Below, one piece after another: positions 49,501 through 61,500 of a stretch of 64,000 nt of DNA. How positions within the stretch are numbered: the first letter of the stretch is position 1; each line of letters opens with the position of its first letter. The notes beneath the pieces were generated by a model. The model was not told the origin of the DNA. It saw only the letters and a program-made list of their open reading frames with translations, and made no database searches. Position numbers and translations under genes: made by a program. The stretch spans positions 14,871,784 through 14,935,783 of the forward strand of contig NC_092654.1 of assembly GCF_032118995.1 (NCBI RefSeq), given 5' to 3'. This DNA is from Asterias amurensis. Its lineage: Eukaryota > Echinodermata > Asteroidea > Forcipulatida > Asteriidae.

Positions 49501-52500
49501 ATTGATGTGTTCCAATTTGCATTCAAAGATTATATTTTGCTATTGCTGATTTGTTTTTGCATTGGTTACATTGATTGCATTTCATGATTGCTTCAGTTGG
49601 ATTGATATTATCATTTTTTCTGACAGCCATTTTACATTTTGTGAAGGTATTGCATTGATGACCATTTTTGATACTTTTGAATTGTGTTCTTTTGCATACT
49701 TTGTCACTCTGTATTTTATCTTTGGACTGTGTTCTTGGAAGCATGTCTGACGAGGAAGAATTCCCATCGTCCACAGCAGCATTTGGTCACAGATCATCTC
49801 GTCGAACTCTTCCGAACAGACCTCAACATACCTCTCCCTTCCAAGAAGAACTAGGCGACATCCAGCAAACAACCGATCGCATGCTTTCGCAACTGGGAAA
49901 CATCGAGCGAAGACTATCCCGAGGCTCACTGCATCAATCAGTTCCAGGTACTCATGCACAACGGTCAACTCCAATGATGTCTACCACATTGCCAAGGCAA
50001 GGGTCTTCTTCAAATGACTATCCTTTGAGGTCTAGCCAAGCGCCGAGGCAAGGTTCTTCTTCAACCGACTATCCAGTTCTCACACCTCAGAATCACCACC
50101 TACCTGACCGCAACTCCACTACGCTTTCATCCCATCACCGTTTACTTCCATCACATCAAGTGAAAAGTGTACCTATGTTTACAGGGCGTGACCAAGGTGC
50201 AACAATCGCCATTGAAGATTGGGTCCGAGACGTGAATTATCTCATCGAAACTACTTCGATGCCTGAAGAAATCCAGTTTTCTACCATCGTGAGATATCTT
50301 GGTGGCGCTGCAAGAAAACTTGTACTCAATCTCCATCCAACACATCAGACCCCAAGCCACGCCTTTGCAGAACTCAAAGCACAGTTCGGAGATGTATTCC
50401 TGACTGGTGATCCATTAGCCAGCTTCTATGAGCGTGTGAAACATCCCACCGAACTACCGAGCATCTACGCCGTCGAACTAGAGGCAACGCTGAGAACCAT
50501 AGAGGAAAAGTCAACCCTAAGTCGCCCTTTTCCTAATAGAAACAGTATGCTGACGCAACAATTTATGAGAGGCGTCAAAGACGAGAAAGTTACACAGAGA
50601 CTCGCACCGATGAAGCCCAGAGATATGACGTTTCGGGAACTTCAAATTGAACTTCGTCAACTGGAACGAGAGTCTAGGATTGCAGCAGCTGCAAAGACAG
50701 GAACCAAGCTTCAAGCTCAACAATTGCAGCAGATTCGTCCTCCATATCAGCAATCCTCACCGAAAGTGCCAGATGTCAAGAGCCCCAAACCAACTACCGA
50801 TCATGATGTGTTACAAGAACTTCTCGCCACTGTCCATCAACTAGCTCTGAGGGTAGATCATATCTCTCATCAAACTCCACGTGGACCTCAGCAACCAAGA
50901 ACAGACCAACATGCCTCTGGTCAACGAGTGTTCTACTGCCACAGATGCGGCAATGAAGGTCATATTGCCAAAGGATGCAGAAGTGCCCCTTTAAACTCCA
51001 ACGGCCCACGGCCAATGGGCAAGCCGTCAGAGGCCGGGAATCAGCGAGCCCAGTAGTAAGTTCTCCTTCAAACACTGCACCACGTCTGTCTTCAATATGC
51101 CACGGTGGTAACATACCTCTCCATCACCAGCAATTGATTGGTCCAACAAACGAAGACGTCGTCAACGTTAATGGTGTGAACTACACTGCCCTAATAGACT
51201 CTGGCTCCCAGATCACGTCGATAACGGAAGACATCTTGAGGCAAAACCCTGAGCTCCAGAACATGGAAATTTCTCCTTCAGAAGTCTCCATCGAAAGTGC
51301 TAGTGGGCACAGCGTTCCTCACCGAGGTGTCATCCCTTTAACCATCACTATAATGGACGTCGTCTACAAGGATGTTCCTACATTTGTTGTACAAGCAGAC
51401 AGTTACCGTAGAAACGTTCCAGTCCTCATTGGTACTAATGTCATCAGAGCAGTGAAGAGAGACCATCAAGTGACAAAGAGTAATAAGTTCCTGCCTCCGA
51501 AGAGCTCTGCATGGTATGCAGCCTTCAACAGTATTTCTGCTTCAGAACCTGGTAGCCACAGCGACGGTACCATCGGCTACGCTAGGTACATCGGCCGATA
51601 CCCCCGAGTGATACCAGCAGGCCAAGAAGTAGACATCATTTGTCAGGCACCCCCTGGCAAAGGTCCGTACACTGCAGTAGTTGAAAACTTTCCTCGAAGC
51701 TCTTCATCTTTAAAAGTTAGCAACCTGGTCACAGATGTTGAATCTAACTGCCAAGTACCCGTGAGACTTTGCAACATCTCCGCCAAGCCCATAACCATCA
51801 AACGCAACTGCAAACTCGCACAGCTAGCATACATCCAGCGCATTGATGATCTACCACTCAATGAAGACTACGAAACGTTACAAGCTAGACAGGAAGACGA
51901 AGATGTTTCTCCTTCTTATCAGCTGAGCCAAGTCCATGAAAGTCCAGGAGATGTTAAACATACACCACTTGTTGACCTATCCAAAGCGAAGTTAGACAGC
52001 GAGTCACAAAAGCAGCAGCTAGAGAGTCTCCTTCAGAATTACTCTGACGTATTCTCATCCAGTCCCCTGGACTTTGGATGTACGTCGACGATGAAGCACT
52101 CCATCCCACTCATAGACAATCAACCCTTTCGACTTCCTCACCGCCGAATTCCTCCTTCACAATACCAAGCTGTCAAAGATCATCTCAAGGCCATGGAAGA
52201 AGCAGGTGTCATCCGCAGAAGTAACAGTCCATTCGCCTCACCGATAGTGATAGCCCATAAGAAGGATGGTTCACTGCGGATATGTATTGACTATCGTCGC
52301 CTGAACAGCAAAACTGTACGTGATGCATATCCTCTCCCTCGCATCGATGAAGCACTGGACGCTCTTGGAAATGCTCAACTCTTCACCACTCTAGATCTCA
52401 CATCAGGCTACTGGCAGGTTCAAATGGAAGACGAAGACATACCTAAGACAGCGTTCACTACCCCCATGGGACTATTTGAATGTAATCGGATGCCCTTCGG

Positions 52501-55500
52501 CTTAGCAAATGCCCCAGCTACATTCCAACGTCTGATGATGACTTGTCTCGGAGAGCAAAACTACGTCACGTGTCTTCTCTACCTCGATGACATCATCATA
52601 TTCTCTGCCAACTTCGAAGACCATCTCGACCGCCTCTCTAAAGTGTTCTCCTGTTTGAGGCAACACGGTCTGAAACTGAAGCCGTCCAAGTGTAACCTCC
52701 TCCAAGAAGAAGTTAGATACCTCGGACACATCGTTTCGAACAAAGGCATTAGTACTGATCCAGAGAAGACGCAACAAGTAGAGCACTGGCCAACCCCCAC
52801 TAATCGCAAGGAACTACAACGCTTCCTCGGCTTCACTGGCTACTATAGAAGATTTATTAAAGGATACTCACACGTTGTCTCACCTCTCTACAAGCTCACT
52901 GCTGGTGACCCAAGACGAAAGAAGAAGAATACCAAAAACACCTCTCCATCTGTAACCCCACCTTTCATCTGGACAGAAGAGTGTCAGAACGCGATGGACA
53001 TGTTAAAGCAGTACTTGACATCTCCACCGATCCTCGCCTACGCCGACTATTCACTCCCGTTTATACTCCAGACCGATGCATCAGGAGTAGGGCTCGGAGC
53101 TGTCCTCAGCCAAGTCCAAAATGGAACAGAGAGAGTCATCGCTTACGCAAGCAGAGGACTCAACCCCGCCGAATCTCGCTACGCAGCACATAAGTTAGAA
53201 TTCCTAGCCATGAAGTGGGCGATTACTGACAAGCTACGAGACTATCTTCTGGGCAACCAATGTACCGTGCTGACAGACAACAATCCTCTCCTTTATGTCA
53301 CTACATCTGCCAAACTAGATGCGACAGGCCAAAGATGGATTGCGGCACTATCTCAGTTCAATTTCACTGTTAAATACAAGCCCGGAAAGAACAACGGAGC
53401 GGCTGATGCACTCTCTCGCAAATCGCAAGCTGATACTTCAAGAAGTCTCTTGTCATTCCAAAAGGATGCAATCACAATTCCTCCCCACATCGTGCAAGCT
53501 ATCTGCAACAGTCACCCACCCGAAACAACTCCCTTCATCGAACCTCCAATTGCAAGATGCGATGTCATGACACAGAGTCACACGTCACTCCCATCAAATG
53601 AGTTGCCGAGACTACAAGAGAAAGACATCATATCCGCTCAGAGAAGTGACACGGACATATCCAGAGTCATACACTATCTAGAGAAAGGAAGAAAACCAAC
53701 CAGAGCAGAGAGGAGTTGTGAAAAGCTCGGATGCCTCATGTACCAAAGACAATGGGAAAAGCTTCACATGAAAAACGGCGTACTCTATCGTCTCATAAAG
53801 ACCCATGACGGATCAACAGCCGAACAGCTTGTTCTCCCTGAACAATTTCGACACACAGTAATGACATCACTCCACAATGATTTCGGTCACTTGGGCTACG
53901 AAAGAACGCTCGACATCGCAAGAACCCGCTTCTTTTGGTCCAAGATGGCAAGTGACATCAAAACTTGGTGTGAACAATGCAAGCGATGCTGCCTAAGAAA
54001 AACTCCGTCTACAAAAACGCGTGTACCTTTGGTCAGCATCACCACAACTGAGCCTATGGAATTACTCTGCATCGATTACCTCAAGCTGGAAAGAAGCAAA
54101 GGTGGCTATGAAAACATTTTGGTAATCACAGATCATTTCACCAAGTATGCCCAGGCGTTTCCATCTCGCGATCAGAAGGCAGGCACAGTTGCTAAGATAC
54201 TCTGGGAAAAGATAATACAGCACTACGGATTTCCTGTACGACTACACGCTGATCAGGGTCGCAACTTTGAAAGCCAACTCATCCGAGAATTATGCAAGAT
54301 CTGTGGCATCAAAAAGAGCCGAACTACCCCGTATCACCCTCAAGGAAATGGCGTCACAGAGCGTTTTAACCATACGCTCCTTAACATGCTTGGGACATTA
54401 GAAGAAAATCAGAAGAAAGACTGGAAGCAATACGTTGAAATAATGACACACGCATACAACTCCACACGTCACGACTCCACCGGTTATGCTCCGTTCTACC
54501 TGATGTTTGGTAGACACCCAAATCTACCAGTCGACTTGATGTTTGGACTCAATTCCACTCAGAGAGAGTCTACTTCAAACTATGCGGACTATGTAGAGCA
54601 GCTGAGAGAAAGACTACAGAAATCATACACAAGGGCCAGCGACTACGTCAAACAAGCGCAGTCGAAGCAGAAACGCCTGTATGACAGAGGTTCCTCCATC
54701 GCTCCTCTACGTCTAGGTGACAGAGTCCTCATCCAAAACAAGAACCTCATTGGCACATGCAAATTAGCCGATAGATGGGAATCACAGCCCTATATTGTGA
54801 TTTCAAAGCACAAAGATCTACCTGTGTACAGCCTCCGCTCCCTCGGTGACGGTAGAGAAAGAACTGTGCACAGAAACATGCTGACTCCATGCATGTTTCT
54901 CCCACTAGAAGAGAACAACACAACAGCCGATGAACCACATCAGGAAACCCAGTTAGAGTCAGACGAACATCAGGAGAGTGAGAAAGTTCCAACTATCATG
55001 GATCATAGTGAAACTAGCGACGAAGAGATAGACATAGACTTCATCCCAGTAGAAACTGAATCTTCGTCAATGTCTCCTTCACTATCTCCGTCACTATCAC
55101 CTCCTGTCCTCACACCAATCATAGATCTTGAGCCAAGCAATGTCGTTGAAGTTTCCCCTCCTGTCGCACCACCGCAACTTACCCCTGAGTTACTGGAAAC
55201 CCAAACTATTGATGTTACGGATGAGTCGAACGACACTGAAAGTACGGTATATCTTTCGCCACCGAGCCCTAGACCTATCAGAAACAGACAGCCGCCCACA
55301 AGGTTTACCTATGACTTCATAGGTCAAACCAAACAACTGCAAGCACGAGATACATCACGCCAAGAAAAGATATGCAATGGACGACGACTGTTCGACAAGT
55401 GGAAAGAGCCTACTATGGCTAAGACAAGAAGAAAAGCTTGTCTGCGTCTCCTTCTGCAAGAACACAGTTCCATCTAATAACCCCCCCCCCAATTGTATAT

Positions 55501-58500
55501 ACACTGTATTATTATTGATTGTAACTCAATGAAGATAACGAAGTATTATTTAAATAATACTGTTATAGAGAGAAAGAAACAAAAAATCTCTCTGAGTTAT
55601 GTTCATGTCGTTATAATTGTTACTTTCAATGTGTCAAGATATTGAAGTTGTAATGTAATTAACTTCTGCATTAAGTTTTGTCTACCAAAATGACAGAGTC
55701 TTTTTTGAAGGAACCATTTAGAGATGTATTTAAATTACTGGTGTTCTGCTCCTTAGTTATAGAATACTTACCTTTTTGTTGTTCTAACTAAATGCTTGGA
55801 ACACCAGAGTTTTGTTTAAAGGTTGGATGGTATGGAAGACATTTGCCACCATTTTGTTTTCATAAGTTGTAAAATTTCCATTGTGTAAATATGTAACATA
55901 GGTTATGCTAGTTGCATGCCGAGGACGACATTTTTCTCCAGGGGGAATAATGTCACGGGTGCGATGCGACCCCCCCCCCACGTTTATTTTTATGTTACGT
56001 AATCATTTGCTTTACTTGCATGGCTAGCGCCCTCTGCGGGCTGCTTTCCGGTTCAAGAGCATTCTGTTTTGGGCCGAAGACCTTAACTGACGTCTTTGCG
56101 TGTCTTCACCCAACAGGTAAAGATCTTGTTATATTTTGCATTTAAATGTTTTCCTAATTACTACTTAGATTAAATAGTATGTAATAAGCACTATCCTCAA
56201 GTCTCAATTTGTTTATAGAATGTTGTTGACTTTAGTGGATATCTGGTTGCTTTTGCAACATCACGCTAGCTATTTATTGATTTGCGGTGTTTAGATATAT
56301 TTATTACCTCTAGAGCCTTTCCTAATAATCTTAGCAGTGTTACTGAATGTAACATTTTGGAGATCCTTTAGTATATTTTATCATTGCTTCTGGGATTGGA
56401 AATAACCTGTTTATATTGCATTTCACCGTTAATTTGCCTTAAATCCAAGATGGCGGTCGCGTCCTTAATTTTGGCGCGAACCGCGAGTATTGTTTTATCG
56501 TTTCATTGTTTATTCTTTTAAAGTTTAGTTTATGTAATTATTATTGTATATTTTGTATGAGCATTCTGTTTTGGGCCGAAGACCTTAACTGACGTCTTTG
56601 CGTGTCTTCACCCAACAGATTCACCGTTTACAGATCTCAATAAAACTAAAGAGCTACTATATGATCAGACTTGCCGTTTCATGCCCGTACTTATTCCAAG
56701 GGTCACACTAAGAAGGAAAAAAACACAGAACATGTGGTAGAGAAATACAAACAAAATATGTATATACATGTACACGTGTAAGAAAACATTAAAGAATAAA
56801 AAAAAAAACATTTACTTGCATACTTAATTGAAAAGATCCGTCTTAAAGGCACTGGACATTATTGGTTTTTTTCTCCCAAAAATTGGTAGCATGAAATCTT
56901 ATTTGTTCACGATCAATGGAGAGCTGTTGATAGCATAACACAATGTGAGAAACGGCACCCTCTGAAGTAATGTAGTTTTTTTTAGAACGAAGTAATATCT
57001 CAGTAAAATATTTGAACTGATTTTGAGACCTCATGCGTGAGGTCTCAAAATCAAACATGAAAGCATCAAAATCAAACATGAAAGCACACAACTTCTTGTG
57101 ACAAGGGTGTTTTTTCTTCCATTATTATCTTGCAACTTCAACAACCAATTGGCTTCAAACTTTTTACAGTTTTGTTATTTTATGTATACTGTTAGGATAT
57201 ACCATGTCAGAAGACTGGTCTTTCACAATTACAAATAGTGTCCAGTGTATTAATATGTTAAAGAAAAACATGATTTCACTTGTTCTGGCAGTTTGTTCCA
57301 TAGGTGTAGGGCAGCATGTAAGAAAGGGGGTGGGGATTAGTTAAATACATACCTTGCTTTGTAGCTGGAGTGACATAACTGAGCTGTATTGTCGGGGTGG
57401 AGAGACCCCACTAGCTCCTGCTGTTAATTGCTTGACTATACAGGTAAGCTCCGACAGGCTTGTTGACTGGATGCAACGCCACACTGGTATTATGAGTTTC
57501 GGTAAGGTCTGCCAAACAAGGAAGTAGTATGGATTAATTCAAATTGATATAAACAGCAATAGGAGATACACAAAAAAAAACTCTCTTAAGAACTGTCTGT
57601 TTGTTTTCATTTTTTTCTCAGTGACAATACGTCTTCATTTACTCAACAATGACCGTATGAGAAGCAAATAAAGGACTTTCGTCGACTTTTACCTTCGGGT
57701 CAATGTTAGACGTTGGTGTAACCCTTTCATGAACTATTGTTTACTTTTGTTTTGGGGCTAATGGCGTTTTTTTTTCCAAACCCAACCCAAGTCGTACCTC
57801 TTGAACGTTTCCCTTCTGCAAATCTTTTAGTTCCCTCTGCATTTCTTGAGACTCTTTCTTGAGAAGGAAGCTAAGATTTCTAAGGATTGCCTGGATCACG
57901 CACTGGGCTTCTTTTCTGTCAAGGAGCGGCAGGACTCTGGCGACCAACTTCCTGCCTTTACGCACAGCGAGAACCTGGATAAAGTGATCATCTGAAGGTC
58001 TGGAGCGAAAGATAGTGGGACAGATGGAATTGATCATTAAACAAACATTTGTATTTAAAAACAAAACTGGTAGCACAAAGCTGAATTATGTGGCATAATA
58101 AGGTAAGAAAGATAGTGTTCAAAAATTACACGTATAAAAATATAATATAGCAACACCGAACTACAGGAGTACATACTTAAGTACATTTTAAGGAATTCAC
58201 ACAAGTGGACGTATTAATTTGGTAAAATACAAAAATTACTTTACCAAAATACATCATTAAAACAATTAGATAATAGAGACGTTTAAACAATTACAATATA
58301 AAAACAATGAAAAACCGTTCAAGGTTTAATTTGGTTTGGATTTGGATTCATTGTCCACATTTTTAAAACTAAACAAACTCGATTTCAGCAAATTCGATTT
58401 CAGCTAACAAACAGGTAAATGGTGATACAATACATTTTACAGAATGTACAAAATATAATCATTAGAAGACCACCATAAAATCATTGGCGACATTGAAATG

Positions 58501-61500
58501 ATGGATATTCCAACTTTTGATGACCCCTGGAGTTACAGATTCCTAGGAGCTTTTGGGGGAAACAGTATCCTCAGTGCTGGAGAGGTAGATCAAAGAGCAT
58601 GACAAATTTAAATGGGAAACAAATACAGCATCTTAAAGACACTGGACACTATTGGTATTTGTCAAAGACAAGTCTTCACAGTTAGTGTATCTCAACATAT
58701 GCATGAAATAACAAACCTATGACAATCCGAGCTCAATTGAGAGATAACAATAAAAGAAAAAACACCCTTGTCACACGAAGTTGCATGCTTTCTGATGCTT
58801 GATTTCGAGACCTCAAATTCTAAACTTGAGGTCCGAAATCAAACTCGTGGGAAATTACTTCTTTCTCAAAAACTAGCTGTTTCTTACAATGTTTTATACC
58901 ATCAACCTCTCCCCATTACTCATCACCAAGAAAGGTTTTAAGGTGGTAATTATTTTGAGTAATTACCAATAGTGTCCACTGCGTTTAATTACAAAGAAAG
59001 TCTGAGTTCAGATATAAGTCTAAACTATCTCGTCCCTGTAAAATATACATCATAAAACTGAACAAGAGTATAAACAAAAGATAAAAGTTCTAAAGCACCA
59101 GACTATTCAGTACTTACCTATCACAGAGGACAGTCTCAGGTTTCAAGCTGGTGTAGATTGTATTCATAAGGTTCTGTCGTTTCTCAATCAGCGTGCCACG
59201 GTCAGATTCAGGTAATGTTAATACCTGTTTCTCAAGGTCGTCTAGCTGAAGTAGAATGCCGTAAACTCTCTCGATGGACAGTAAGGTTCGGCGTCTCTTA
59301 CTCTGCTCTTTAGCGGCACTGGGTTTGCCATTCTGAGAGGTTCAGACAACATTGTCAAAAATTGATTACTCCCAAATGAGATGAATTGGAAACAAAACTT
59401 TGTCACATCTTCAAACAAATGATTTCACTGATTTAAGATTCACATGATGAGTGGAATTTTCTTGATAATGTTTTGCTCGTCAAAAAATTGTCTCATTCTT
59501 AGTTCTGAGGGGCCTGTTCACAATAGACCGATCCATTACGCCCCGCCTCCTTACCAGTTGACCAATCACAGCCGCGAAACCCGATCACAATTAGTGCAAA
59601 GATCACCAAACGGTTCAAATGGTGATCAGATTTCGCGGTTGTGATTGGTCAATGACAATTGGGCCTGGCTTAATGGATCGGTGTATTAGCAACATATTCA
59701 CAAGCATACAAACCGTACACTGGGAGGGAGTGGGGGGGGGGGGTATATGTGAAAATGTTGATTGTGAACGACACCTTCCTGACCATCTCAATTAAAGGGA
59801 AAGTAAACCTTTGTTGATCACTCTTACCTCATCTTCATCTGCAGGAGCCTCAATGTGGAAGTCAATCAACTGCCTTGGATTATTAACACTAGATGACGTC
59901 ACTCGACCCAAAGCGCCCTCAAATTGAGCTATAAACACAAAGTCAAGCAACAGTTTATCAAGGGGCAAATTTCATAGAGCTGCTTAATAACCGTAAGCAA
60001 CTTGTTGTGTCTACTATGGCATTACATATATTTAATACAGACCATTGCTGGCAGGGGTCAATACAAAGAACTTGTGCTCTTGGCTCTACATATATAGCTT
60101 TGGGTTTGAGTTTCTAAAATAGACTTTCTAAAAACAGCTGTATTCACAGGCACATTTTATATTAAATATATTACTGAGTTCATACAAGATCACACATCCA
60201 ATACTAGGCAGGAGCAACAACACAACTCTCTACTTAACCCTAACATTAACAACTGAAACAATTGGATGCACCAAAACAATGGCACATGCACTTCAACATC
60301 AGAGGGCTGAAGTCTTGTAATATTTAAGTGAGAAATTACCTCTTTCTCAAAAACTACGTTACTTGAGAGCGAGCCGTTTCTCACCATGTTTGATACAACA
60401 CCTCTTCCATTCTCGTAACCAAGTAGGTGTTTATGCTGACAATTATTTTGAGTAATTACAAAAAGTGTCCAGTGCCTTTAACATTGATCAATGTGAACCA
60501 GTGAAATACAACATCTTAGATGCACCTACCTGGTTGATAGACTCGAGCCTCTAATATCTTAGCAGGGATAATCTTGCTAGCATCCTTTCCATTATTCTTC
60601 TTTTCTCCCTGTACTCCTTCTCTTCCCTGTTCCTCAAGTCCTTGCTTCTTTTGCATGTACGCCTGCACAAGTCAAGGGTTGTCATAAGTTAAGTAACAAA
60701 CTCAACAGGATGTCAAGTGGGATGGACAAGTTGAGAACATAGCTCATGCCAAACAAAGGCCAAGTCACACTGCGGCGATAACGAAAATGATAACGATCAC
60801 AACGCAAAGAGAATGCACTCTGTTGGTTGAATGAGCGCAATTGTATTCTGCGTGGAGCAATTCAACCAATTGAATGCGTTTTCATTGCGTCATGATCATT
60901 ACTGTTTTCGCTGCAGTGTGACTCGGCCTTAAGGCAGGTGGAAACTGTTTATGTAGAGGAAACTTAAAGAAGCTTGGCCCAATTTCATAAAGCTGTTAAA
61001 CAGAAACTTCCACTTAAGCAAATGTCTTGGCTAAGCAAGAAATGGCTGTGGTAACAGTCGTAGCAATCGTAACTGTATGGTGTTCTGGCTGCTAAACTAT
61101 TTTTTCTAAGCAAAAGTTTTTGGTGCTAGGCAAGTTTTTGTGCTTACAGGCTCATTAAATTGGGCCCAGGTCTCAATTAAGCTAAAACTATAACTGTCTG
61201 CAAAGAAGAGTACATCCCCGCAGTGGTTGAATATGCAGCACCAATAGGAAACTTTTGATGTGTCTAGGTAGCAGTAGACTTACATGTACCAGGTGTTTCC
61301 ATCGTTCTCGGTAATGTGCGCATACTCAGAACTATGCCAACAATGGTAATATACCTTGCAAGTCTGCTACCAACTGGTGTTCAAAAGTCTACCATTAAGA
61401 ATGTGGGCCTCACACTGATAGTACATAGGTTGACAAGATTCAAAAGAGACTGACACATTATTGGCAGTGACTACACAACCTGTACCAAAGCTTTGACACA

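Larger units (their letters stand above)
47706..56707 (+). mobile_element. Intact Ty3/Gypsy (Metaviridae) LTR retrotransposon, 9.0 kb
   Basis: Complete element: 5' LTR, primer-binding site, leader, gag, pol in the -1 frame, purine-rich tract, 3' LTR. LTRs start TG and end CA; 4-bp target duplication CTAA (47702-47705 and 56708-56711). Pol order is protease, RT, RNase H, integrase, which defines Gypsy rather than Copia. No env-like frame follows pol. It sits in a PATL1 intron, antisense to the gene. Near-identical LTRs and open frames point to a young, possibly still mobile copy. Confidence 0.97.
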
